Of a stretch of 64,000 nucleotides of DNA, positions 43,401-58,400 are shown in pieces. The number at the start of each line of letters is the position of its first letter. Position 1 is the first letter of the stretch. The DNA comes from Aphanomyces cochlioides (Eukaryota; Oomycota; Saprolegniomycetes; Saprolegniales; Verrucalvaceae). The translations under genes and the position numbers were made by a program. Below the pieces are notes generated by a model. It had not been told where the DNA came from. It ran no database searches and was given only the letters and a program-made list of their open reading frames with translations. Where the stretch lies: positions 2,666,001-2,730,000 of the forward strand of contig JAHQRK010000001.1 of assembly GCA_019828595.1 (NCBI GenBank), read 5' to 3'.

Positions 43401-46400
43401 TACAAACGCCAAGTCAAAAAAAGAATAATTTTTATATACAAATTCCAAGTACAAAAATGAGTAATTTTTACATACAAACGCCAAGTCAAAAAAGAGTAAT
43501 TTGAGACAAGTTCGTTCATAATAGTCAGCACTTCCAACCAACATCAACTAATTTGACCACTCAAGGTTGTATTGCCCGATATCCTTGGCAAATATCCATT
43601 TGGTGTGATGTTGTCAATTATTTGGTGTGTTGCTCAATACTTAGTGTCATGTTTTGTCACGATGTAACCCATGTTGCTGGACGTGCCAGTTGTCGATAAT
43701 ATTAATAATCAAACAATTCCACATTCATATATGTTTGAAAATATTGTCCTACTATTTAAAATAATACCTGCCAAAGATGAGATGGATGGCAGTTGGGTTT
43801 TTCTGGGACTTCGCACTCCTTATTCACTTCTTTCTTATTTTACTTTAATTGGCCTCAATAGTTTCCCTGTTTTGTTGTGCAAAAATGACAGTACTTGCAC
43901 TACATTGTTTAATATCGCTTATTGAACTCGTACATCCAATGAGTTGAAACTTTGATACTGGGTAATACACCTGCTAAGTATTCATGCAACACCCCTTAAG
44001 TGATTCATGATACTCGCCGTAGGCCCACTATCAACAGTGGTACTCCATAAAAAAAGTAGCACCATCAGTTGCAATAGTGGTAACCAACGTTACACATTGT
44101 CCCCTTACTGTAAAAAGTTGAACTATGGGGAGAGGATTTACTCGTCCAAAGTCAATATGAAAATACAGTAAAAACACACGTTTTAGCCGCCCCTGGCTGC
44201 TCTATGAGAAAGTCCGGTATTTCGAGCCAAAAAGGCCCTACTTCGTTGCATTCGCATATCGCGTCGGAATTCGCCTTTCGGAGTCCAAGCCTCTGGCCAG
44301 AGTATGGCTTAAAGTGGCAGAAAGGGCTCGTCACCCTACTGCACAGTGAGTTGACCGCTTATTCAGCGGCCTTTTCTGCCCGAGTGAAGCTATCTTAAGT
44401 CTCCTTAGTTTCAAAATAATATGATCTCTGATTGGATAATTTATTTTTCTTTCGGTACGAGTCGACGGTTTTTTGGTCAGGACATGATTTATCTCCTGAC
44501 GAAAAAAAAAATTCGTCAGTCAACAGTAGCCAATCAGAATGCTCGGCGTTAACTTATTTTTTTACTTCGAACTGGGCCTGAATCAAATTCAAAATTCATA
44601 GTATGGCATCAAACGTTTCATGTGTGTGATCAAATCTTTGTTATTTCCAAAGCAAAACGCTCCACCCAGGGGCGTAGCCCTGGCCTCACCCTAGTCTATT
44701 ACTTAAAGCTCTAACGCAACACGTAAGTATGAGAGTAATTTTTACATACAAACGTCAAGTCAAAAAATGAGTAATTTTTATATACAAATTCCAAGTACAA
44801 AAATGAGTAATTTTTACATACAAACGCCAAGTCAAAAAAAGAATAATTTTTATATACAAATTCCAAGTACAAAAATGAGTAATTTTTACATACAAACGCC
44901 AAGTCAAAAAAGAGTAATTTGAGACAAGTTCGTTCATAATAGTCAGCACTTCCAACCAACATCAACTAATTTGACCACTCAAGGTTGTATTGCCCGATAT
45001 CCTTGGCAAATATCCATTTGGTGTGATGTTGTCAATTATTTGGTGTGTTGCTCAATACTTAGTGTCATGTTTTGTCACGATGTAACCCATGTTGCTGGAC
45101 GTGCCAGTTGTCGATAATATTAATAATCAAACAATTCCACATTCATATATGTTTGAAAATATTGTCCTACTATTTAAAATAATACCTGCCAAAGATGAGA
45201 TGGATGGCAGTTGGGTTTTTCTGGGACTTCGCACTCCTTATTCACTTCTTTCTTATTTTACTTCGAATTGGCCTCAATAGTTTCCCTGTTTTGTTGTGCA
45301 AAAATGACAGTACTTGCACTACATTGTTTAATATCGCTTATTGAACTCGTACATCCAATGAGTTGAAACTTTGATACTGGGTAATACACCTGCTAAGTAT
45401 TCATGCAACACCCCTTAAGTGATTCATGATACTCGCCGTAGGCCCACTATCAACAGTGGTACTCCATAAAAAAAGTAGCACCATCAGTTGCAATAGTGGT
45501 AACCAACGTTACACATTGTCCCCTTACTGTAAAAAGTTGAACTATGGGGAGAGGATTTACTCGTCCAAAGTCAATATGAAAATACAGTAAAAACACACGT
45601 TTTAGCCGCCCCTGGCTGCTCTATGAGAAAGTCCGGTATTTCGAGCCAAAAAGGCCCTACTTCGTTACATTCGCATATCGCGTCGGAATTCGCCTTTCGG
45701 AGTCCAAGCCTCTGGCCAGAGTATGGCTTAAAGTGGCAGAAAGGACTCGTCACCCTACTGCACAGTGAGTTGACCGCTTATTCAGCGGCCTTTTCTGCCC
45801 GAGTGAAGCTATCTTAAGTCTCCTTAGTTTCAAAATAATATGATCTCTGATTGGATAATTTATTTTTCTTTCGGTACGAGTCGACGGTTTTTTGGTCAGG
45901 ACATGATTTATCTCCTGACGAAAAAAAAAAAATTCGTCAGTCAACAGTAGCCAATCAGAATGCTCGGCGTTAACTTATTTTTTTACTTCGAACTGGGCCT
46001 GAATCAAATTCAAAATTCATAGTATGGCATCAAACGTTTCATGTGTGTGATCAAATCTTTGTTATTTCCAAAGCAAAACGCTCCACCCAGGGGCGTAGCC
46101 CTGGCCTCACCCTAGTCTATTACTTAAAGCTCTAACGCAACACGTAAGTATGAGAGTAATTTTTACATACAAACGTCAAGTCAAAAAATGAGTAATTTTT
46201 ATATACAAATTCCAAGTACAAAAATGAGTAATTTTTACATACAAACGCCAAGTCAAAAATGAATAATTTTTATATACAAATTCCAAGTACAAAAATGAGT
46301 AATTTTTACATACAAACGCCAAGTCAAAAAAGAGTAATTTGAGACAAGTTCGTTCATAATAGTCAGCACTTCCAACCAACATCAACTAATTTGACCACTC

Positions 46401-49400
46401 AAGGTTGTATTGCCCGATATCCTTGGCAAATATCCATTTGGTGTGATGTTGTCAATTATTTGGTGTGTTGCTCAATACTTAGTGTCATGTTTTGTCACGA
46501 TGTAACCCATGTTGCTGGACGTGCCAGTTGTCGATAATATTAATAATCAAACAATTCCACATTCATATATGTTTGAAAATATTGTCCTACTATTTAAAAT
46601 AATACCTGCCAAAGATGAGATGGATGGCAGTTGGGTTTTTCTGGGACTTCGCACTCCTTATTCACTTCTTTCTTATTTTACTTCGAATTGGCCTCAATAG
46701 TTTCCCTGTTTTGTTGTGCAAAAATGACAGTACTTGCACTACATTGTTTAATATCGCTTATTGAACTCGTACATCCAATGAGTTGAAACTTTGATACTGG
46801 GTAATACACCTGCTAAGTATTCATGCAACACCCCTTAAGTGATTCATGATACTCGCCGTAGGCCCACTATCAACAGTGGTACTCCATAAAAAAGTAGCAC
46901 CATCAGTTGCAATAGTGGTAACCAACGTTACACATTGTCCCCTTACTGTAAAAAGTTGAACTATGGGGAGAGGATTTACTCGTCCAAAGTCAATATGAAA
47001 ATACAGTAAAAACACACGTTTTAGCCGCCCCTGGCTGCTCTATGAGAAAGTCCGGTATTTCGAGCCAAAAAGGCCCTACTTCGTTACATTCGCATATCGC
47101 GTCGGAATTCGCCTTTCGGAGTCCAAGCCTCTGGCCAGAGTATGGCTTAAAGTGGCAGAAAGGACTCGTCACCCTACTGCACAGTGAGTTGACCGCTTAT
47201 TCAGCGGCCTTTTCTGCCCGAGTGAAGCTATCTTAAGTCTCCTTAGTTTCAAAATAATATGATCTCTGATTGGATAATTTATTTTTCTTTCGGTACGAGT
47301 CGACGGTTTTTTGGTCAGGACATGATTTATCTCCTGACGAAAAAAAAAATTCCAGTCAACAGTAGCCAATCAGAATGCTCGGCGTTAACTTATTTTTTTA
47401 CTTCGAACTGGGCCTGAATCAAATTCAAAATTCATAGTATGGCATCAAACGTTTCATGTGTGTGATCAAATCTTTGTTATTTCCAAAGCAAAACGCTCCA
47501 CCCAGGGGCGTAGCCCTGGCCTCACCCTAGTCTATTACTTAAAGCTCTAACGCAACACGTAAGTATGAGAGTAATTTTTACATACAAACGTCAAGTCAAA
47601 AAATGAGAAATTTTTATATACAAATTCCAAGTACAAAAATGAGTAATTTTTACATACAAACGCCAAGTCAAAAAAGAATAATTTTTATATACAAATTCCA
47701 AGTACAAAAATGAGTAATTTTTACATACAAACGCCAAGTCAAAAAAGAGTAATTTGAGACAAGTTCGTTCATAATAGTCAGCACTTCCAACCAACATCAA
47801 CTAATTTGACCACTCAAGGTTGTATTGCCCGATATCCATGGCAAATATCCATTTGGTGTGATGTTGTCAATTATTTGGTGTGTTGCTCAATACTTAGTGT
47901 CATGTTTTGTCACGATGTAACCCATGTTGCTGGACGTGCCAGTTGTCGATAATATTAATAATCAAACAATTCCACATTCATATATGTTTGAAAATATTGT
48001 CCTACTATTTAAAATAATACCTGCCAAAGATGAGATGGATGGCAGTTGGGTTTTTCTGGGACTTCGCACTCCTTATTCACTTCTTTCTTATTTTACTTCG
48101 AATTGGCCTCAATAGTTTCCCTGTTTTGTTGTGCAAAAATGACAGTACTTGCACTACATTGTTTAATATCGCTTATTGAACTCGTACATCCAATGAGTTG
48201 AAACTTTGATACTGGGTAATACACCTGCTAAGTATTCATGCAACACCCCTTAAGTGATTCATGATACTCGCCGTAGGCCCACTATCAACAGTGGTACTCC
48301 ATAAAAAAAGTAGCACCATCAGTTGCAATAGTGGTAACCAACGTTACACATTGTCCCCTTACTGTAAAAAGTTGAACTATGGGGAGAGGATTTACTCGTC
48401 CAAAGTCAATATGAAAATACAGTAAAAACACACGTTTTAGCCGCCCCTGGCTGCTCTATGAGAAAGTCCGGTATTTCGAGCCAAAAAGACCCTACTTCGT
48501 TGCATTCGCATATCGCGTCGGAATTCGCCTTTCGGAGTCCAAGCCTCTGGCCAGAGTATGGCTTAAAGTGGCAGAAAGGGCTCGTCACCCTACTGCACAG
48601 TGAGTTGACCGCTTATTCAGCGGCCTTTTCTGCCCGAGTGAAGCTATCTTAAGTCTCCTTAGTTTCAAAATAATATGATCTCTGATTGGATAATTTATTT
48701 TTCTTTCGGTACGAGTCGACGGTTTTTTGGTCAGGACATGATTTATCTCCTGACGAAAAAAAAATTCGTCAGTCAACAGTAGCCAATCAGAATGCTCGGC
48801 GTTAACTTATTTTTTTACTTCGAACTGGGCCTGAATCAAATTCAAAATTCATAGTATGGCTTCAAACGTTTCATGTGTGTGATCAAATCTTTGTTATTTC
48901 CAAAGCAAAACGCTCCACCCAGGGGCGTAGCCCTGGCCTCACCCTAGTCTATTACTTAAAGCTCTAACGCAACACGTAAGTATGAGAGTAATTTTTACAT
49001 ACAAACGTCAAGTCAAAAAATGAGAAATTTTTATATACAAATTCCAAGTACAAAAATGAGTAATTTTTACATACAAACGCCAAGTCAAAAAAGAATAATT
49101 TTTATATACAAATTCCAAGTACAAAAATGAGTAATTTTTACATACAAACGCCAAGTCAAAAAAGAGTAATTTGAGACAAGTTCGTTCATAATAGTCAGCA
49201 CTTCCAACCAACATCAACTAATTTGACCACTCAAGGTTGTATTGCCCGATATCCATGGCAAATATCCATTTGGTGTGATGTTGTCAATTATTTGGTGTGT
49301 TGCTCAATACTTAGTGTCATGTTTTGTCACGATGTAACCCATGTTGCTGGACGTGCCAGTTGTCGATAATATTAATAATCAAACAATTCCACATTCATAT

Positions 49401-52400
49401 ATGTTTGAAAATATTGTCCTACTATTTAAAATAATACCTGCCAAAGATGAGATGGATGGCAGTTGGGTTTTTCTGGGACTTCGCACTCCTTATTCACTTC
49501 TTTCTTATTTTACTTCGAATTGGCCTCAATAGTTTCCCTGTTTTGTTGTGCAAAAATGACAGTACTTGCACTACATTGTTTAATATCGCTTATTGAACTC
49601 GTACATCCAATGAGTTGAAACTTTGATACTGGGTAATACACCTGCTAAGTATTCATGCAACACCCCTTAAGTGATTCATGATACTCGCCGTAGGCCCACT
49701 ATCAACAGTGGTACTCCATAAAAAAAGTAGCACCATCAGTTGCAATAGTGGTAACCAACGTTACACATTGTCCCCTTACTGTAAAAAGTTGAACTATGGG
49801 GAGAGGATTTACTCGTCCAAAGTCAATATGAAAATACAGTAAAAACACACGTTTTAGCCGCCCCTGGCTGCTCTATGAGAAAGTCCGGTATTTCGAGCCA
49901 AAAAGGCCCTACTTCGTTGCATTCGCATATCGCGTCGGAATTCGCCTTTCGGAGTCCAAGCCTCTGGCCAGAGTATGGCTTAAAGTGGCAGAAAGGGCTC
50001 GTCACCCTACTGCACAGTGAGTTGACCGCTTATTCAGCGGCCTTTTCTGCCCGAGTGAAGCTATCTTAAGTCTCCTTAGTTTCAAAATAATATGATCTCT
50101 GATTGGATAATTTATTTTTCTTTCGGTACGAGTCGACGGTTTTTTGGTCAGGACATGATTTATCTCCTGACGAAAAAAAAAATTCGTCAGTCAACAGTAG
50201 CCAATCAGAATGCTCGGCGTTAACTTATTTTTTTACTTCGAACTGGGCCTGAATCAAATTCAAAATTCATAGTATGGCATCAAACGTTTCATGTGTGTGA
50301 TCAAATCTTTGTTATTTCCAAAGCAAAACGCTCCACCCAGGGGCGTAGCCCTGGCCTCACCCTAGTCTATTACTTAAAGCTCTAACGCAACACGTAAGTA
50401 TGAGAGTAATTTTTACATACAAACGTCAAGTCAAAAAATGAGTAATTTTTATATACAAATTCCAAGTACAAAAATGAGTAATTTTTACATACAAACGCCA
50501 AGTCAAAAAAAGAATAATTTTTATATACAAATTCCAAGTACAAAAATGAGTAATTTTTACATACAAACGCCAAGTCAAAAAAGAGTAATTTGAGACAAGT
50601 TCGTTCATAATAGTCAGCACTTCCAACCAACATCAACTAATTTGACCACTCAAGGTTGTATTGCCCGATATCCATGGCAAATATCCATTTGGTGTGATGT
50701 TGTCAATTATTTGGTGTGTTGCTCAATACTTAGTGTCATGTTTTGTCACGATGTAACCCATGTTGCTGGACGTGCCAGTTGTCGATAATATTAATAATCA
50801 AACAATTCCACATTCATATATGTTTGAAAATATTGTCCTACTATTTAAAATAATACCTGCCAAAGATGAGATGGATGGCAGTTGGGTTTTTCTGGGACTT
50901 CGCACTCCTTATTCACTTCTTTCTTATTTTACTTCGAATTGGCCTCAATAGTTTCCCTGTTTTGTTGTGCAAAAATGACAGTACTTGCACTACATTGTTT
51001 AATATCGCTTATTGAACTCGTACATCCAATGAGTTGAAACTTTGATACTGGGTAATACACCTGCTAAGTATTCATGCAACACCCCTTAAGTGATTCATGA
51101 TACTCGCCGTAGGCCCACTATCAACAGTGGTACTCCATAAAAAAGTAGCACCATCAGTTGCAATAGTGGTAACCAACGTTACACATTGTCCCCTTACTGT
51201 AAAAAGTTGAACTATGGGGAGAGGATTTACTCGTCCAAAGTCAATATGAAAATACAGTAAAAACACACGTTTTAGCCGCCCCTGGCTGCTCTATGAGAAA
51301 GTCCGGTATTTCGAGCCAAAAAGGCCCTACTTCGTTACATTCGCATATCGCGTCGGAATTCGCCTTTCGGAGTCCAAGCCTCTGGCCAGAGTATGGCTTA
51401 AAGTGGCAGAAAGGGCTCGTCACCCTACTGCACAGTGAGTTGACCGCTTATTCAGCGGCCTTTTCTGCCCGAGTGAAGCTATCTTAAGTCTCCTTAGTTT
51501 CAAAATAATATGATCTCTGATTGGATAATTTATTTTTCTTTCGGTACGAGTCGACGGTTTTTTGGTCAGGACATGATTTATCTCCTGACTGAAAAAAAAA
51601 AAATTCGTCAGTCAACAGTAGCCAATCAGAATGCTCGGCGTTAACTTATTTTTTTACTTCGAACTGGGCCTGAATCAAATTCAAAATTCATAGTATGGCA
51701 TCAAACGTTTCATGTGTGTGATCAAATCTTTGTTATTTCCAAAGCAAAACGCTCCACCCAGGGGCGTAGCCCTGGCCTCACCCTAGTCTATTACTTAAAG
51801 CTCTAACGCAACACGTAAGTATGAGAGTAATTTTTACATACAAACGTCAAGTCAAAAAATGAGAAATTTTTATATACAAATTCCAAGTACAAAAATGAGT
51901 AATTTTTACATACAAACGCCAAGTCAAAAAAGAATAATTTTTATATACAAATTCCAAGTACAAAAATGAGTAATTTTTACATACAAACGCCAAGTCAAAA
52001 AAGAGTAATTTGAGACAAGTTCGTTCATAATAGTCAGCACTTCCAACCAACATCAACTAATTTGACCACTCAAGGTTGTATTGCCCGATATCCATGGCAA
52101 ATATCCATTTGGTGTGATGTTGTCAATTATTTGGTGTGTTGCTCAATACTTAGTGTCATGTTTTGTCACGATGTAACCCATGTTGCTGGACGTGCCAGTT
52201 GTCGATAATATTAATAATCAAACAATTCCACATTCATATATGTTTGAAAATATTGTCCTACTATTTAAAATAATACCTGCCAAAGATGAGATGGATGGCA
52301 GTTGGGTTTTTCTGGGACTTCGCACTCCTTATTCACTTCTTTCTTATTTTACTTCGAATTGGCCTCAATAGTTTCCCTGTTTTGTTGTGCAAAAATGACA

Positions 52401-55400
52401 GTACTTGCACTACATTGTTTAATATCGCTTATTGAACTCGTACATCCAATGAGTTGAAACTTTGATACTGGGTAATACACCTGCTAAGTATTCATGCAAC
52501 ACCCCTTAAGTGATTCATGATACTCGCCGTAGGCCCACTATCAACAGTGGTACTCCATAAAAAAAGTAGCACCATCAGTTGCAATAGTGGTAACCAACGT
52601 TACACATTGTCCCCTTACTGTAAAAAGTTGAACTATGGGGAGAGGATTTACTCGTCCAAAGTCAATATGAAAATACAGTAAAAACACACGTTTTAGCCGC
52701 CCCTGGCTGCTCTATGAGAAAGTCCGGTATTTCGAGCCAAAAAGGCCCTACTTCGTTGCATTCGCATATCGCGTCGGAATTCGCCTTTCGGAGTCCAAGC
52801 CTCTGGCCAGAGTATGGCTTAAAGTGGCAGAAAGGGCTCGTCACCCTACTGCACAGTGAGTTGACCGCTTATTCAGCGGCCTTTTCTGCCCGAGTGAAGC
52901 TATCTTAAGTCTCCTTAGTTTCAAAATAATATGATCTCTGATTGGATAATTTATTTTTCTTTCGGTACGAGTCGACGGTTTTTTGGTCAGGACATGATTT
53001 ATCTCCTGACGAAAAAAAAAATTCGTCAGTCAACAGTAGCCAATCAGAATGCTCGGCGTTAACTTATTTTTTTACTTCGAACTGGGCCTGAATCAAATTC
53101 AAAATTCATAGTATGGCATCAAACGTTTCATGTGTGTGATCAAATCTTTGTTATTTCCAAAGCAAAACGCTCCACCCAGGGGCGTAGCCCTGGCCTCACC
53201 CTAGTCTATTACTTAAAGCTCTAACGCAACACGTAAGTATGAGAGTAATTTTTACATACAAACGTCAAGTCAAAAAATGAGTAATTTTTATATACAAATT
53301 CCAAGTACAAAAATGAGTAATTTTTACATACAAACGCCAAGTCAAAAAAGAATAATTTTTATATACAAATTCCAAGTACAAAAATGAGTAATTTTTACAT
53401 ACAAACGCCAAGTCAAAAAAGAGTAATTTGAGACAAGTTCGTTCATAATAGTCAGCACTTCCAACCAACATCAACTAATTTGACCACTCAAGGTTGTATT
53501 GCCCGATATCCATGGCAAATATCCATTTGGTGTGATGTTGTCAATTATTTGGTGTGTTGCTCAATACTTAGTGTCATGTTTTGTCACGATGTAACCCATG
53601 TTGCTGGACGTGCCAGTTGTCGATAATATTAATAATCAAACAATTCCACATTCATATATGTTTGAAAATATTGTCCTACTATTTAAAATAATACCTGCCA
53701 AAGATGAGATGGATGGCAGTTGGGTTTTTCTGGGACTTCGCACTCCTTATTCACTTCTTTCTTATTTTACTTCGAATTGGCCTCAATAGTTTCCCTGTTT
53801 TGTTGTGCAAAAATGACAGTACTTGCACTACATTGTTTAATATCGCTTATTGAACTCGTACATCCAATGAGTTGAAACTTTGATACTGGGTAATACACCT
53901 GCTAAGTATTCATGCAACACCCCTTAAGTGATTCATGATACTCGCCGTAGGCCCACTATCAACAGTGGTACTCCATAAAAAAAGTAGCACCATCAGTTGC
54001 AATAGTGGTAACCAACGTTACACATTGTCCCCTTACTGTAAAAAGTTGAACTATGGGGAGAGGATTTACTCGTCCAAAGTCAATATGAAAATACAGTAAA
54101 AACACACGTTTTAGCCGCCCCTGGCTGCTCTATGAGAAAGTCCGGTATTTCGAGCCAAAAAGGCCCTACTTCGTTACATTCGCATATCGCGTCGGAATTC
54201 GCCTTTCGGAGTCCAAGCCTCTGGCCAGAGTATGGCTTAAAGTGGCAGAAAGGGCTCGTCACCCTACTGCACAGTGAGTTGACCGCTTATTCAGCGGCCT
54301 TTTCTGCCCGAGTGAAGCTATCTTAAGTCTCCTTAGTTTCAAAATAATATGATCTCTGATTGGATAATTTATTTTTCTTTCGGTACGAGTCGACGGTTTT
54401 TTGGTCAGGACATGATTTATCTCCTGACGAAAAAAAAAAAATTCGTCAGTCAACAGTAGCCAATCAGAATGCTCGGCGTTAACTTATTTTTTTACTTCGA
54501 ACTGGGCCTGAATCAAATTCAAAATTCATAGTATGGCATCAAACGTTTCATGTGTGTGATCAAATCTTTGTTATTTCCAAAGCAAAACGCTCCACCCAGG
54601 GGCGTAGCCCTGGCCTCACCCTAGTCTATTACTTAAAGCTCTAACGCAACACGTAAGTATGAGAGTAATTTTTACATACAAACGTCAAGTCAAAAAATGA
54701 GTAATTTTTATATACAAATTCCAAGTACAAAAATGAGTAATTTTTACATACAAACGCCAAGTCAAAAAAGAATAATTTTTATATACAAATTCCAAGTACA
54801 AAAATGAGTAATTTTTACATACAAACGCCAAGTCAAAAAAGAGTAATTTGAGACAAGTTCGTTCATAATAGTCAGCACTTCCAACCAACATCAACTAATT
54901 TGACCACTCAAGGTTGTATTGCCCGATATCCATGGCAAATATCCATTTGGTGTGATGTTGTCAATTATTTGGTGTGTTGCTCAATACTTAGTGTCATGTT
55001 TTGTCACGATGTAACCCATGTTGCTGGACGTGCCAGTTGTCGATAATATTAATAATCAAACAATTCCACATTCATATATGTTTGAAAATATTGTCCTACT
55101 ATTTAAAATAATACCTGCCAAAGATGAGATGGATGGCAGTTGGGTTTTTCTGGGACTTCGCACTCCTTATTCACTTCTTTCTTATTTTACTTCGAATTGG
55201 CCTCAATAGTTTCCCTGTTTTGTTGTGCAAAAATGACAGTACTTGCACTACATTGTTTAATATCGCTTATTGAACTCGTACATCCAATGAGTTGAAACTT
55301 TGATACTGGGTAATACACCTGCTAAGTATTCATGCAACACCCCTTAAGTGATTCATGATACTCGCCGTAGGCCCACTATCAACAGTGGTACTCCATAAAA

Positions 55401-58400
55401 AAAGTAGCACCATCAGTTGCAATAGTGGTAACCAACGTTACACATTGTCCCCTTACTGTAAAAAGTTGAACTATGGGGAGAGGATTTACTCGTCCAAAGT
55501 CAATATGAAAATACAGTAAAAACACACGTTTTAGCCGCCCCTGGCTGCTCTATGAGAAAGTCCGGTATTTCGAGCCAAAAAGGCCCTACTTCGTTGCATT
55601 CGCATATCGCGTCGGAATTCGCCTTTCGGAGTCCAAGCCTCTGGCCAGAGTATGGCTTAAAGTGGCAGAAAGGGCTCGTCACCCTACTGCACAGTGAGTT
55701 GACCGCTTATTCAGCGGCCTTTTCTGCCCGAGTGAAGCTATCTTAAGTCTCCTTAGTTTCAAAATAATATGATCTCTGATTGGATAATTTATTTTTCTTT
55801 CGGTACGAGTCGACGGTTTTTTGGTCAGGACATGATTTATCTCCTGACGAAAAAAAAAATTCGTCAGTCAACAGTAGCCAATCAGAATGCTCGGCGTTAA
55901 CTTATTTTTTTACTTCGAACTGGGCCTGAATCAAATTCAAAATTCATAGTATGGCATCAAACGTTTCATGTGTGTGATCAAATCTTTGTTATTTCCAAAG
56001 CAAAACGCTCCACCCAGGGGCGTAGCCCTGGCCTCACCCTAGTCTATTACTTAAAGCTCTAACGCAACACGTAAGTATGAGAGTAATTTTTACATACAAA
56101 CGTCAAGTCAAAAAATGAGTAATTTTTATATACAAATTCCAAGTACAAAAATGAGTAATTTTTACATACAAACGCCAAGTCAAAAAAGAATAATTTTTAT
56201 ATACAAATTCCAAGTACAAAAATGAGTAATTTTTACATACAAACGCCAAGTCAAAAAAAAAAAGAGTAATTTGAGACAAGTTCGTTCATAATAGTCAGCA
56301 CTTCCAACCAACATCAACTAATTTGACCACTCAAGGTTGTATTGCCCGATATCCATGGCAAATATCCATTTGGTGTGATGTTGTCAATTATTTGGTGTGT
56401 TGCTCAATACTTAGTGTCATGTTTTGTCACGATGTAACCCATGTTGCTGGACGTGCCAGTTGTCGATAATATTAATAATCAAACAATTCCACATTCATAT
56501 ATGTTTGAAAATATTGTCCTACTATTTAAAATAATACCTGCCAAAGATGAGATGGATGGCAGTTGGGTTTTTCTGGGACTTCGCACTCCTTATTCACTTC
56601 TTTCTTATTTTACTTCGAATTGGCCTCAATAGTTTCCCTGTTTTGTTGTGCAAAAATGACAGTACTTGCACTACATTGTTTAATATCGCTTATTGAACTC
56701 GTACATCCAATGAGTTGAAACTTTGATACTGGGTAATACACCTGCTAAGTATTCATGCAACACCCCTTAAGTGATTCATGATACTCGCCGTAGGCCCACT
56801 ATCAACAGTGGTACTCCATAAAAAAAGTAGCACCATCAGTTGCAATAGTGGTAACCAACGTTACACGTTGTCCCCTTACTGTAAAAAGTTGAACTATGGG
56901 GAGAGGATTTACTCGTCCAAAGTCAATATGAAAATACAGTAAAAACACACGTTTTAGCCGCCCCTGGCTGCTCTATGAGAAAGTCCGGTATTTCGAGCCA
57001 AAAAGGCCCTACTTCGTTGCATTCGCATATCGCGTCGGAATTCGCCTTTCGGAGTCCAAGCCTCTGGCCAGAGTATGGCTTAAAGTGGCAGAAAGGGCTC
57101 GTCACCCTACTGCACAGTGAGTTGACCGCTTATTCAGCGGCCTTTTCTGCCCGAGTGAAGCTATCTTAAGTCTCCTTAGTTTCAAAATAATATGATCTCT
57201 GATTGGATAATTTATTTTTCTTTCGGTACGAGTCGACGGTTTTTTGGTCAGGACATGATTTATCTCCTGACGAAAAAAAAAATTCGTCAGTCAACAGTAG
57301 CCAATCAGAATGCTCGGCGTTAACTTATTTTTTTACTTCGAACTGGGCCTGAATCAAATTCAAAATTCATAGTATGGCATCAAACGTTTCATGTGTGTGA
57401 TCAAATCTTTGTTATTTCCAAAGCAAAACGCTCCACCCAGGGGCGTAGCCCTGGCCTCACCCTAGTCTATTACTTAAAGCTCTAACGCAACACGTAAGTA
57501 TGAGAGTAATTTTTACATACAAACGTCAAGTCAAAAAATGAGTAATTTTTATATACAAATTCCAAGTACAAAAATGAGTAATTTTTACATACAAACGCCA
57601 AGTCAAAAAAGAATAATTTTTATATACAAATTCCAAGTACAAAAATGAGTAATTTTTACATACAAACGCCAAGTCAAAAAAAGAGTAATTTGAGACAAGT
57701 TCGTTCATAATAGTCAGCACTTCCAACCAACATCAACTAATTTGACCACTCAAGGTTGTATTGCCCGATATCCATGGCAAATATCCATTTGGTGTGATGT
57801 TGTCAATTATTTGGTGTGTTGCTCAATACTTAGTGTCATGTTTTGTCACGATGTAACCCATGTTGCTGGACGTGCCAGTTGTCGATAATATTAATAATCA
57901 AACAATTCCACATTCATATATGTTTGAAAATATTGTCCTACTATTTAAAATAATACCTGCCAAAGATGAGATGGATGGCAGTTGGGTTTTTCTGGGACTT
58001 CGCACTCCTTATTCACTTCTTTCTTATTTTACTTCGAATTGGCCTCAATAGTTTCCCTGTTTTGTTGTGCAAAAATGACAGTACTTGCACTACATTGTTT
58101 AATATCGCTTATTGAACTCGTACATCCAATGAGTTGAAACTTTGATACTGGGTAATACACCTGCTAAGTATTCATGCAACACCCCTTAAGTGATTCATGA
58201 TACTCGCCGTAGGCCCACTATCAACAGTGGTACTCCATAAAAAAAGTAGCACCATCAGTTGCAATAGTGGTAACCAACGTTACACATTGTCCCCTTACTG
58301 TAAAAAGTTGAACTATGGGGAGAGGATTTACTCGTCCAAAGTCAATATGAAAATACAGTAAAAACACACGTTTTAGCCGCCCCTGGCTGCTCTATGAGAA